NCBI RefSeq assembly: GCF_021228125.1
Contig: NZ_JAJQQS010000002.1
Coordinates: 124,001-188,000, forward strand
Length of the DNA stretch: 64,000 bases
Origin: Streptomyces albireticuli
GTDB taxonomy: Bacteria; Actinomycetota; Actinomycetes; Streptomycetales; Streptomycetaceae
Direction of reading: 5' to 3'
In this document: in pieces, positions 33,049 through 41,373 of the stretch
How the letters are laid out: every line of letters begins with the position of its first letter
Position numbering within the stretch: position 1 is the stretch's first letter
Program-made: the position numbers and the translations under genes
Notes under the pieces: model-generated
What the model saw: the letters and a program-made list of their open reading frames with translations, nothing else
The model's database searches: none
Told to the model about the DNA's origin: nothing

Positions 33049-34206
33049 ATGCGTCGGACCGTGTACAACGAGGACCACGAGGCGTTCCGGGAGACCATCC
33101 GCGACTTCATCGCCGCGGAGGTCGTGCCCGTCTACGACGAGTGGCGCGAGGCCGGCGCCGCGCCCCGCGACTTCTACAAGAAGCTCGGCGAGCTCGGCGT
33201 CTTCGGCATCGAGGTGCCCGAGGAGTACGGCGGCGCCGGCGAGAGCAGCTTCAAGTTCCAGGCCGTCGTCGCCGAGGAGTGCGCCCGCGCGGGCGTCAGC
33301 TTCGGCGGCAGCAGCGTCCACACCGCCCTCTGCCTGCCCTACCTCCTCACGTACGGCACCGAGGAGCAGAAGCGACGCTGGCTGCCCGCCTTCGTCTCCG
33401 GCGACATGATGACCGCCATCGCCATGACCGAGCCCGGCACCGGCTCCGACCTGGCCGGCATGAAGACCACCGCCAAGCTCTCCGAGGACGGCACGCACTA
33501 CGTCCTCAACGGCGCCAAGACCTTCATCACCGGCGGCGTCCACGCCGACCGCGTCCTGGTCTGCGCCCGCACCGCGCCGCCCACCCCCGAGGACCGCCGC
33601 TCCGGCATCTCCATCCTGGTCGTCGACACCACCTCCGAGGGCTACGCCGTCGGCCGCAAGCTGGAGAAGCTCGGCCTGCACTCCTCGGACACCGCCGAAC
33701 TCTCCTTCACCGACGTCAAGGTGCCCGTCGGGGACCTCCTCGGCGAGGAGGGCAAGGCGTTCGGCTACCTCGGCCACAACCTCCCGCAGGAGCGCCTCTA
33801 CATCGCCGTCGGCGCGTACGCCCAGTCGGCCGCGGCCGTCGAGTTCGCCAAGGCGTACTGCCGGGACCGCACCGTCTTCGGGCAGTCCGTCGCCGCCTTC
33901 CAGAACACCAAGTTCGTCCTCGCCGACTGCAAGGCCGAGGTCGACGCGATGCAGGCGGTCGTCGACCGCGCCCTGGAGGCCCACGACGCGGGCGAGCTGT
34001 CCGCCGCCGACGCCGCCTCCGCCAAGCTCTTCACCACCGAGCGGGCCGCCGTCGTCATCGACAAGTGCCTCCAGCTGCACGGCGGTTACGGCTATATGAT
34101 GGAATATCCGATAGCCCGCCTCTACGCGGACACCCGCGTCAGCCGCATCTACGGCGGCACCAGCGAGGTCATGCGCTCCATCATCGCCAAGTCGATGGGC
34201 CTGTAG
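33049..34206 (+). CDS. Acyl-CoA dehydrogenase (long-chain/isovaleryl type)
   Basis: A 385-residue flavoenzyme with the standard fold signatures (AMTEPGTGSDLAGMKTTA, CRDRTVFGQSVAAFQ, QLHGGYGYMMEYP). The residue that is the catalytic Glu in medium-chain enzymes is Gly here (IYGGT, G369), while Glu precedes the conserved Arg in LPQERL (E248), the position used by long-chain and isovaleryl-CoA dehydrogenases. The ATG at 33049 follows GAGGGGGCAGG. TesB follows ten bases after the stop, so the two are an operon. Confidence 0.93.
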   Translation: MRRTVYNEDHEAFRETIRDFIAAEVVPVYDEWREAGAAPRDFYKKLGELGVFGIEVPEEYGGAGESSFKFQAVVAEECARAGVSFGGSSVHTALCLPYLLTYGTEEQKRRWLPAFVSGDMMTAIAMTEPGTGSDLAGMKTTAKLSEDGTHYVLNGAKTFITGGVHADRVLVCARTAPPTPEDRRSGISILVVDTTSEGYAVGRKLEKLGLHSSDTAELSFTDVKVPVGDLLGEEGKAFGYLGHNLPQERLYIAVGAYAQSAAAVEFAKAYCRDRTVFGQSVAAFQNTKFVLADCKAEVDAMQAVVDRALEAHDAGELSAADAASAKLFTTERAAVVIDKCLQLHGGYGYMMEYPIARLYADTRVSRIYGGTSEVMRSIIAKSMGL

Positions 34207-34216
34207 ACGGCGCGCG

Positions 34217-35104
34217 ATGAACGAATCCCTCCAGGACCTGCTCGACCTCCTCGACCTCGAACGGATCGAGCGGGACATCTTCCGCGGCACCAGCCGCCCC
34301 TCCGTCGTGCCGCGCGTCTTCGGCGGCCAGGTCGCCGCCCAGGCCCTGGTCGCCGCCGGCCGCACCGTCCCCGCGGAGCGGCTGCCGCACTCGCTGCACG
34401 CCTACTTCCTGCGCCCCGGCGACCCCGGCGCGCCCATCGTCTACACCGTCGACCGGATCCGCGACGGACGCTCCTTCACCACCCGCCGGGTGGTGGCCGT
34501 CCAGCACGGGCAGCCGATCTTCCACCTCTCCGCGTCCTTCCAGGCGTACGAGGAGGGGATGGAGCACCAGGAGCCGATGCCGTCGGCGCCGGACCCGCTC
34601 TCGCTGCCCACCGCCGCCGAGATGCTGCCCCGCCACGCCCACCGCTTCGTCGACCCGGAGGTCGCGCAACGGCTGTCGGACGCGCGGGCCGCCGTCGACC
34701 TGCGCTACGCCGACGAGCCCCCGTTCGCCAGCGTGGGGGAGCCCCGCGAGCCCAAGTCGCAGGTGTGGTTCCGGACCAACGGCAAACTGGCGGACGACCC
34801 GCTGCTGCACGTCTGCCTGGTCACCTACGTCTCCGACATGACGCTCCTGGACTCCGTGCTGCTCGCCCACGGGCGTGGCGGCTGGACGGTCGGCGACGTC
34901 GTCGGCGCGAGCCTGGACCACGCGATGTGGTTCCACCGGCCGTTCCGCGCCGACGAGTGGCTGCTGTACGACCAGGAGAGCCCCACCTCGCAGGGTGGCC
35001 GGGGCCTCGCCAGGGGCCGGATCTTCACCGAGGGCGGGCAGCTGGCCGTCTCCGTCATCCAGGAGGGAGTGATCCGGGTGCCGCGCCCCCGGGAGGGCTC
35101 CTGA
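34217..35104 (+). CDS. Acyl-CoA thioesterase II (TesB family)
   Basis: A 295-residue double-hotdog thioesterase hydrolysing acyl-CoA. Characteristic segments are RVFGGQVAAQALVAA near the N-terminus, the catalytic Asp in GASLDHAMWFHRPF, the Ser/Thr region DQESPTSQGGRGLARGRIF, and the catalytic Gln in VSVIQEG. The length equals TesB. It begins ten bases after the acyl-CoA dehydrogenase stop, suggesting a joint role in acyl-CoA turnover. Confidence 0.94.
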   Translation: MNESLQDLLDLLDLERIERDIFRGTSRPSVVPRVFGGQVAAQALVAAGRTVPAERLPHSLHAYFLRPGDPGAPIVYTVDRIRDGRSFTTRRVVAVQHGQPIFHLSASFQAYEEGMEHQEPMPSAPDPLSLPTAAEMLPRHAHRFVDPEVAQRLSDARAAVDLRYADEPPFASVGEPREPKSQVWFRTNGKLADDPLLHVCLVTYVSDMTLLDSVLLAHGRGGWTVGDVVGASLDHAMWFHRPFRADEWLLYDQESPTSQGGRGLARGRIFTEGGQLAVSVIQEGVIRVPRPREGS

Positions 35105-35190
35105 CCGGCCGTCTCGCACCCCCGCGCCCGCCATCTCCCCGGTAGGATCGGCGGGTTGTCGCACGGGGCGGCGGGGGAGAGGGGCACACG

Positions 35191-35430
35191 ATGGGCGGCA
35201 CGACTACCGGAAGGCCGATAGCGGGGGCCTTCCGGGCCCTGCTCCTCGTCGGCGGCGTGCTGCTGATCGCCGCCGCGATCGTCCTGGGATTCTTCCTGCA
35301 CGGCCGGATCCTCGACATGGTCGGCACCGCCCGGCTGGTGAGCGGCCTCGCCCTGCGCACAGGTGAATTCGCCGTGCTCTCGGCCGGCGCGTGGTGCGCG
35401 GTCCGGGGCTGGAACGGGCGGATGGACTGA
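35191..35430 (+). CDS. Small membrane protein
   Basis: A 79-residue protein with two hydrophobic segments (FRALLLVGGVLLIAAAIVLG, about residues 14-34, and SGLALRTGEFAVLSAGAWCA, about 51-70). The ATG at 35191 follows GGGGGAGAGG. No family is recognised. It lies 86 bp after tesB on the same strand and converges on the phosphatase-like gene through a hairpin. Confidence 0.65.
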   Translation: MGGTTTGRPIAGAFRALLLVGGVLLIAAAIVLGFFLHGRILDMVGTARLVSGLALRTGEFAVLSAGAWCAVRGWNGRMD

Positions 35431-35466
35431 GCCGGATGGACTGAGGCGGAGGGACCGAGGCGGCCT

Positions 35467-35493
35467 CGGGCGGAGGGGAAGCCCCTCCGCCCG
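35467..35493. terminator. Bidirectional terminator between convergent genes
   Basis: A 12-bp perfect stem (CGGGCGGAGGGG, 35467-35478, with 35482-35493) and a 3-base loop, between the small membrane protein and the phosphatase-like gene stops. Confidence 0.75.
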
Positions 35494-35499
35494 GCCCGG

Positions 35500-36303
35500 C
35501 TACGCCCTGAGACCCGCCGCCTCCAGCAGGTACGCCGTCATCGGCTCGTAGTACCGCGGGTCGACGACGTGGTCGTCCATCGGCACCGCCACCTGGAGCG
35601 TGCCCTCCGCCTCCGCGAGGAACAGCGCCGGGTCGTTGCAGTCCGCGTAGCCGACGGCGTCGATGCCGCGCTGGGCCGCGCAGCCCGCCCAGCCGTGGTC
35701 GGCGACGACCAGCTCCGGTAGCGGGCGGCCCTCCCGCAGCAGCCCGTCGAGGATCGCGGTCATCGGGTGCGGCGAATGGGTGTGCCAGAGCGTCGCCCCG
35801 CCCTCGTACACCGCGACGTCCGCGAACTGCACGACGCAGCCGTCGTCCGCCAGCAGCCCGCCCGGGATCCGGACGACCTCGCAGCCCGCCGCGCGCAGCG
35901 CGTCGGCCGTCAGCCGGTGCACGTCCAGCAGCGCGCCCGGGTGGCCCGTGGCGAACAGCACCCGCCGCCGGCCCTCCGCCGCCTTGCGCAGGACGTTCGC
36001 CATCCGGTCCAGCGCGTCGACGGTCAGCTCCGGGTCGATGGTGTCCTGCCCGGCCCGGTGGTCGAGGTCGTCGCTCACCCCGCAGCGCTCCGCCATCACC
36101 GCCAGCACGTCCTGCTCGTCCGTCCAGCGGTCGCCCAGCTCCAGGCCCAGCCAGTACCGGCGGTCGCCGTTCGCGAGCCGGCGGTAGTGATCGAGGTTGT
36201 TCTCCCGGGGGGTCGCCACGTCCCCCGCGATACGGGTCCGGACGAGGTGGTCGATCAGTTCGGCGCGACTGGGTGCGTGGCTGGGTATCGGCATGCGGCT
36301 CAT
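35500..36303 (-). CDS. Phosphatase-like protein of unknown substrate
   Basis: A 267-residue soluble protein. I recall close homologues annotated simply as phosphatase in streptomycetes, but I see no classical phosphatase signature. Notable segments are [34 protein letters not shown] and [20 protein letters not shown], with several His/Asp residues that could bind metal. The ATG at 36303 has GGGGGAGA four bases upstream, deciding against an ATG 13 codons earlier. It is divergent from the agmatinase gene. Confidence 0.75.
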   Translation of the reverse strand: MSRMPIPSHAPSRAELIDHLVRTRIAGDVATPRENNLDHYRRLANGDRRYWLGLELGDRWTDEQDVLAVMAERCGVSDDLDHRAGQDTIDPELTVDALDRMANVLRKAAEGRRRVLFATGHPGALLDVHRLTADALRAAGCEVVRIPGGLLADDGCVVQFADVAVYEGGATLWHTHSPHPMTAILDGLLREGRPLPELVVADHGWAGCAAQRGIDAVGYADCNDPALFLAEAEGTLQVAVPMDDHVVDPRYYEPMTAYLLEAAGLRA

Positions 36304-36473
36304 TGTCTCCCCCGAGAGCGCTTCGCTGGACGTCGTGTCCATATGGCGGGGCCGGACTCACGGATACGTACATGTGCGGAATCCGCCGCCCTGCCTACCC
36401 TCGGGTACGTCCAGCAAGGCCGACGCCGCGTTGGTACGACCGTAACGCGTCCGTGATTTCGAGAGGCTTCCGC

Positions 36474-37454
36474 ATGACCCCCCAGAACGGCTCCGCCCCC
36501 CGTGAACCGCGCGGCCCGGTCGACTCCTCCCGCATCCCGCGCTACGCCGGCCCCGCCACCTTCGCCCGCCTGCCGCGCCTGGACGAGGTCGGCACGACGG
36601 ACGTCGCCGTCGTCGGCGTGCCGTTCGACACCGGTGTCTCCTACCGCCCCGGCGCCCGCTTCGGCGGCAACGCCATCCGCGAGGCCTCGCGCCTGCTGCG
36701 CCCGTACAACCCGGCCCAGGACGCCTCGCCCTTCGCCCTCGCGCAGGTCGCGGACGCCGGTGACATCGCCGCCAACCCGTTCAACATCGACGAGGCCGTC
36801 GAGACGATCGAGGCCGCGGCCGACGACCTCCTCGGCACCGGCGCCCGCATGATGACCCTCGGCGGCGACCACACCATCGCCCTGCCGCTGCTGCGCTCGG
36901 TCGCCAAGAAGCACGGCCCCGTCGCCCTGCTGCACTTCGACGCGCACCTGGACACCTGGGACACCTACTTCGGCGCCGAGTACACCCACGGCACGCCGTT
37001 CCGCCGGGCCGTCGAGGAGGGCATCCTCGACACCGAGGCGCTCTCCCACGTCGGCACGCGCGGCCCGCTGTACGGCAAGAAGGACCTCACCGACGACGAG
37101 AAGATGGGCTTCGGCATCGTCACCTCGGCCGATGTGATGCGCCGTGGCGTCGACGAGATCGCCGACCAGCTGCGCCGGCGCGTCGGCGACCGCCCGCTGT
37201 ACATCTCCATCGACATCGACGTCCTGGACCCGGCCCACGCGCCCGGCACCGGCACCCCGGAGGCGGGCGGCCTGACCTCCCGCGAGCTGCTGGAGATCAT
37301 CCGCGGCCTGTCCTCCTGCAACCTGGTCTCCGCCGACCTGGTCGAGGTCGCCCCGGCCTACGACCACGCCGAGATCACGTCCGTGGCGGCCTCGCACGCG
37401 GCGTACGAGCTGACGACGATCATGTCGCGGCAGATCGCGGCGTCGCGCGGCTGA
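36474..37454 (+). CDS. speB: Agmatinase-family ureohydrolase
   Basis: A 326-residue binuclear manganese enzyme of the arginase/agmatinase family, hydrolysing agmatine or another guanidino compound to urea and an amine. Metal ligands are visible in [27 protein letters not shown] and [19 protein letters not shown]. The ATG at 36474 has GAGAGG seven bases upstream; the longer frame starts inside the opposite gene. Guanidinobutyrase or guanidinase activity cannot be separated from agmatinase by motif alone. Confidence 0.9.
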   Translation: MTPQNGSAPREPRGPVDSSRIPRYAGPATFARLPRLDEVGTTDVAVVGVPFDTGVSYRPGARFGGNAIREASRLLRPYNPAQDASPFALAQVADAGDIAANPFNIDEAVETIEAAADDLLGTGARMMTLGGDHTIALPLLRSVAKKHGPVALLHFDAHLDTWDTYFGAEYTHGTPFRRAVEEGILDTEALSHVGTRGPLYGKKDLTDDEKMGFGIVTSADVMRRGVDEIADQLRRRVGDRPLYISIDIDVLDPAHAPGTGTPEAGGLTSRELLEIIRGLSSCNLVSADLVEVAPAYDHAEITSVAASHAAYELTTIMSRQIAASRG

Positions 37455-37462
37455 CGTCCCGG

Positions 37463-37495
37463 ACCCTCCGGCCCTTCCGAAGGGCCGGGGAGGGT
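37463..37495 (+). terminator. Terminator downstream of speB
   Basis: Inverted repeat: ACCCTCC pairs with GGAGGGT around an inner GGCCCT/AGGGCC stem (37463-37495, two-base bulge), eight bases after the stop. Confidence 0.7.
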
Positions 37496-37601
37496 GCCGG
37501 TTCGTTCCGGCGGCCCGGGACACCACGCGCGGCGGACACGGTTCCGGCCCGCGCGTCAAAGGCACGTCAGGCCCGGGCCGCCGGGCGACAAGGCCCCGTA
37601 A

Positions 37602-37624
37602 GGACACGGAAACACACCGTGTCC
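37602..37624 (+). promoter_or_regulatory. Hairpin in kdpB leader
   Basis: GGACACGG-AAACACA-CCGTGTCC is a perfect 8-bp stem with an A/C-rich 7-base loop, 46 bp before the GTG of kdpB and followed by GGGTGATCACCC (37638-37649). The A-rich loop stands out in this G+C-rich DNA, so a regulatory RNA structure is possible; it matches no riboswitch I recognise. Confidence 0.4.
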
Positions 37625-37670
37625 GAACGGTTGGCTGGGGTGATCACCCACCTCCGTCGAAGGCCACGCC

Positions 37671-39824
37671 GTGCCCCTGCACCTGCTCCCCGACCAGGAC
37701 GTCACCCCGCCGCGCCCGGCCGCCCCGCCCCCGCCCGGCCGGGGCCGGCGGCGCCACCGCCAGGTGGCCGGCGGCGCGCTCGACCCCAAGCTGCTGATCG
37801 CCTCCCTCCCGGACGCGGTCCGCAAGCTGCGCCCCCGGGTGATGGTCAGGAACCCGGTGATGTTCGTCGTCGAGGTGGGCGCCGTGCTCACCACGCTCTC
37901 CGCGCTGCTCGCCCCCTCCGTCTTCGCCTGGCTGATCGGCGCCTGGCTCTGGCTCACCGTGGTCTTCGCCAACCTCGCCGAGGCCGTCGCCGAGGGCCGC
38001 GGCAAGGCACAGGCGGAGTCGCTGCGCCGGACCCGCTCCGGCACCGTCGCCCGCCGGCTGCGGCGCTGGCGGGTCGGCATGGACCGGCGCGACTGGGAGG
38101 AGGAGCGGGTCCCCGCCTCCGAGCTCTCCCCGCAGGACTTCGTGGTCGTCGCGGCCGGTGAGACGATCCCCGGCGACGGGGAGGTCGTCGACGGTGTGGC
38201 GTCCGTCGACGAGTCCGCCGTCACCGGCGAGTCCGCGCCCGTCATCCGCGAGGCGGGCGGCGACCGCTCCGGTGTGACGGGCGGGACGAAGGTGCTCTCC
38301 GACGGCATCGTCGTCCGGGTCACCTCCCGCCCCGGCCACACCTTCCTCGACCGCATGATCGCCCTGGTCGAGGGCACCACCCGGCAGAAGACCCCCAACG
38401 AGCTGGCCCTGAACATCCTGCTCGCCTGCCTCACCGTGATCTTCATCCTCGCCGTGGTCTCGCTCCAGCCCATGGCCGCCTGGGCCGGCGCCCCGCAGAC
38501 GATCACCGTGCTGGTCGCCCTGCTGGTGACGCTGATCCCCACCACGATCGGCGCCCTGCTCTCCGCCATCGGCATCGCCGGCATGGACCGGCTCGTCCAG
38601 CGCAACGTCCTCGCCCTGTCCGGCCGGGCCGTCGAGGCCGCCGGCGACGTCAACACCCTGCTCCTCGACAAGACCGGCACCATCACCCTCGGCAACCGGC
38701 AGGCCACCTCCTTCGTGCCCGTCCAGGGCGTGCCGCACGACCTCCTGGCCGACGCCGCCCAGCTCGCCTCCCTCGCCGACGAGACCCCCGAGGGCCGCTC
38801 GATCGTCGGCCTCGCCCGCCGCCACGGCATCGACCACGACGCCACCGACTTCGCCCACGGCCGCTTCGTCCCGTTCTCCGCGCAGACCCGGATGAGCGGT
38901 GCCGACTTCGCGTACGAGGGCGACTTCCTCCGCATCCGCAAGGGCGCGGGCGCCGCCGTCACCACCTGGGTCAACCGGCGCGGCGGCCGGGTCCCCGCCG
39001 AGGCCGGCTGGATCGTCGACTCCATCGCCGCCGGCGGCGGCACCCCGCTGCTCGTCGCCGTCGAGGACCGGGACGGCGCCCGCGTCCTGGGCGCCGTCCA
39101 CCTCAAGGACATCGTCAAGCCCGGCATCGCGGAGCGCTTCGCCGAGCTGCGCGGCATGGGCATCAGGACCGTCATGGTCACCGGCGACAACCCGCTGACG
39201 GCCAAGGCCATCGCCGCCGAGGCCGGCGTCGACGACTACCTCGCCGAGGCCACCCCCGAACACAAGCTGGCCCGGATCCGCGAGGAGCAGGCGGGCGGCA
39301 ACCTCGTCGCCATGACCGGCGACGGCACCAACGACGCCCCCGCGCTCGCCCAGGCCGACGTCGGCGTCGCCATGAACTCAGGCACCTCGGCCGCCAAGGA
39401 GGCCGGGAACATGGTCGACCTGGACTCCGACCCCACCAAGCTCATCCAGATCGTCGAGGTCGGCAAGCAGCTCCTGATCACCCGTGGCGCGCTCACCACC
39501 TTCTCCATCTGCAACGACGTCGCCAAGTACTTCGCGATCGTCCCCGCGATGTTCGGCGGCGTGGCCGGCTACGAGGGCCTGGAGAAGCTCAACGTCATGG
39601 GCCTGCACAGCTCCACCTCGGCCATCGCCTCCGCGATCATCTTCAACGCCCTCGTCATCGTCGCCCTGATCCCGCTCGCCCTGCGCGGCGTCCGCTACGC
39701 CCCCGCCGGGGCGCACGCGCTGCTGCGGCGCAACCTCGGCGTGTACGGGCTGGGCGGGCTCGTCGCGCCGTTCGCCGGCATCAAGCTCATCGACCTGCTG
39801 ATCCAGTACCTCCCCGGGATCTGA
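37671..39824 (+). CDS. kdpB: KdpB, P-type ATPase subunit of K+ transport, orphan
   Basis: A 717-residue catalytic subunit of the KdpFABC potassium pump. P-type features: TGES (185-188), [11 protein letters not shown] with phosphorylated Asp333, [18 protein letters not shown]. KdpB-specific stretches are [20 protein letters not shown] and [18 protein letters not shown] 35-residue Pro/Arg-rich N-terminal extension precedes the usual start. KdpA (channel) and KdpC should flank it but neither is present here: agmatinase lies upstream and a phytase-like gene downstream. Alone it would not be expected to pump K+. The GTG at 37671 has GAAGG eight bases upstream. Confidence 0.93.
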   Translation: MPLHLLPDQDVTPPRPAAPPPPGRGRRRHRQVAGGALDPKLLIASLPDAVRKLRPRVMVRNPVMFVVEVGAVLTTLSALLAPSVFAWLIGAWLWLTVVFANLAEAVAEGRGKAQAESLRRTRSGTVARRLRRWRVGMDRRDWEEERVPASELSPQDFVVVAAGETIPGDGEVVDGVASVDESAVTGESAPVIREAGGDRSGVTGGTKVLSDGIVVRVTSRPGHTFLDRMIALVEGTTRQKTPNELALNILLACLTVIFILAVVSLQPMAAWAGAPQTITVLVALLVTLIPTTIGALLSAIGIAGMDRLVQRNVLALSGRAVEAAGDVNTLLLDKTGTITLGNRQATSFVPVQGVPHDLLADAAQLASLADETPEGRSIVGLARRHGIDHDATDFAHGRFVPFSAQTRMSGADFAYEGDFLRIRKGAGAAVTTWVNRRGGRVPAEAGWIVDSIAAGGGTPLLVAVEDRDGARVLGAVHLKDIVKPGIAERFAELRGMGIRTVMVTGDNPLTAKAIAAEAGVDDYLAEATPEHKLARIREEQAGGNLVAMTGDGTNDAPALAQADVGVAMNSGTSAAKEAGNMVDLDSDPTKLIQIVEVGKQLLITRGALTTFSICNDVAKYFAIVPAMFGGVAGYEGLEKLNVMGLHSSTSAIASAIIFNALVIVALIPLALRGVRYAPAGAHALLRRNLGVYGLGGLVAPFAGIKLIDLLIQYLPGI

Positions 39825-39983
39825 CGCGGCCGGGCCGGGCCGGACCGGGACGGGCGGCGCGCGGGCCCGCACCGGAAGTTCCCGCGGGCGTCCCCGTGAC
39901 GCCGCCGGAAGTCTTCCCGGCCCCGTCACCGGCCCCCTACCGTCGGCCCCAGCCGGACCAGGGCCGTACCGGGAGGGGTTATC

Positions 39984-41030
39984 GTGCGCATCCGACCCAC
40001 GCTCGCCACCGTCACCGCCGTCGCGCTGCTGGCGGCCGCCCAGGCGCCCGGCCCGGCCGCCGCGGCGCCGCCCTCGCGGGCCTGCTCCCCGCACGTCCGG
40101 ATCGACGGCTACGGCGACGGCCTCGACAAGACCGCGTTCGACGGCTCCTACGTGGGCAACCTCTCCGCCCTCGCCGCCGACACCGACGGCACGGTCGCCG
40201 CCCTCTCCGACCGCTCCCGGCTCTTCGCCCTGGACGTCCGGCGGGGACCCACCGCCGCCCGGCCCGTACGTGCCCGGGCGCTCGCCGACGAGCGGGGCGG
40301 CGCGGTCGACGCCGAGGCCCTCGCCGTCGACCGCGACGGCACCCGGCTGGTCGCCTCCGAGACCGAGCCGTCCGTCCGCCGGTACGCCCGCGACGGGACC
40401 CTCCTCGGGCGGCTGCCCGTCCCCGGCGCGCTGCGGCCCGCCCCGGCGGGCCGGGCCCTGCCCAACCAGACCTTCGAGGGCCTCACCCTCCGGCCCGGCG
40501 GCCGGAGTCTCCTCGCCGCGATGGAGGGTCCGCTGGCAGGTGACGGGCGGACGGTCCGGTTCCAGACCTGGGAACGCTCCCGTACGGGCCCGGGCGCCCC
40601 GGAATTCCGGCTCGGCCGGCAGTACGGCTATCCGGTCGACCCCGGCCTCGGCGTCTCCGAGGTCACGGAGGCGGGGGACGGCCGGCTGCTCGTCCTGGAG
40701 CGCGGGTTCACCCCCGGGACGGGGAACACGGTACGGCTCTACGTCGCGGACGCGCGCGGCGCGAGCGACACCTCCGGCGTCGAGACGCTCCCCGGCGGCC
40801 CCGGCACCCGGCCGGTCCGCAAGCGGCTGCTGGCCGACCTGGGGGAGTGCCCGTCCCTGGGCGCCCCGGCGAAGCAGCCGCAGACGAATCCGCTGCTGGA
40901 CAACATCGAGGGACTCGCGGTCCTGGGCCGGGCCCGGGGCGGGCGCCTGCGCCTGCTCCTCGTCAGCGACGACAACGAGAGCGTCCGCCAGACGACGCGG
41001 CTGTACGCGCTGACGGCGCGGTTGCCGTGA
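39984..41030 (+). CDS. Secreted esterase-like/phytase-like beta-propeller protein
   Basis: A 348-residue exported protein with a signal peptide (basic start, Ala-rich core, cleavage near PAAAA-APPS, about residue 28). The mature part matches the 'esterase-like activity of phytase' family (PF13449), seen in [57 protein letters not shown] and [10 protein letters not shown]. These are calcium-dependent propeller proteins of mostly unproven substrate. The GTG at 39984 has GGGAGGGG seven bases upstream. Confidence 0.88.
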   Translation: MRIRPTLATVTAVALLAAAQAPGPAAAAPPSRACSPHVRIDGYGDGLDKTAFDGSYVGNLSALAADTDGTVAALSDRSRLFALDVRRGPTAARPVRARALADERGGAVDAEALAVDRDGTRLVASETEPSVRRYARDGTLLGRLPVPGALRPAPAGRALPNQTFEGLTLRPGGRSLLAAMEGPLAGDGRTVRFQTWERSRTGPGAPEFRLGRQYGYPVDPGLGVSEVTEAGDGRLLVLERGFTPGTGNTVRLYVADARGASDTSGVETLPGGPGTRPVRKRLLADLGECPSLGAPAKQPQTNPLLDNIEGLAVLGRARGGRLRLLLVSDDNESVRQTTRLYALTARLP

Positions 41031-41075
41031 CGTCCGGGGCCCGGCCCTCGCGGTTCCGCGGCCACCGCTGCGCGG

Positions 41076-41277
41076 GGCTTTGTCCCCTACCCGCCCCTTC
41101 CCGCTGCATCCGATGTGCGGCTCCGCCGCGTGGCGGGGGCGAGCCCCCGGGCCCCCTTCCGCGCTGACGCGTGGTGTCCTCAAGCGCCGGACGGGCTGAT
41201 TTTCAGCCCGTCCGGCGCTTGAGGACCGGGGTCCGGGGCGGAGCCCCGGTTCGGGAAGGGGCGGGGCTGGGGAAGAA
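41076..41277. repeat. Compound inverted-repeat element of about 200 bp
   Basis: A nested palindromic element. The outer arms are CCCCTACCCGCCCCTTCCCG (left, about 41084-41103) and CGGGAAGGGGCGGGGCTGGGG-like sequence (right, from about 41252); middle arms are G/C runs; the core is a 24-bp perfect stem (41176-41199 with 41203-41226). The same outer and core sequences occur at 26.18-26.31 kb. No reading frame is present. Confidence 0.8.
41176..41226 (+). terminator. Strong hairpin inside repeat element
   Basis: A perfect 24-bp stem with TTT loop, core sequence CTCAAGCGCCGGACGGGCTGA. It lies 146 bp past the phytase-like gene and before the ABC exporter, so it can insulate the two. Confidence 0.7.
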
Positions 41278-41373
41278 TCCCCACGGTCACCGCCGCCGCA
41301 ATGTTGCCGCGGGATGAAATCCGCAGCCCACGGCGTTGGGCCGTCCGTGGCAGAGGACAGCGGGAGGTCTCGG

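Noticed and set aside
37496-37670. Cyclic di-AMP (ydaO-type) riboswitch before kdpB
   Set aside because: The stems exist, but the conserved core sequences I associate with ydaO elements are not present.
37500-41030. Hidden kdpA, kdpC or kdpF near kdpB
   Set aside because: No frame next to kdpB has the KdpA selectivity-filter repeats or a KdpC-like single-span protein; neighbours are clearly speB and a phytase-like gene.
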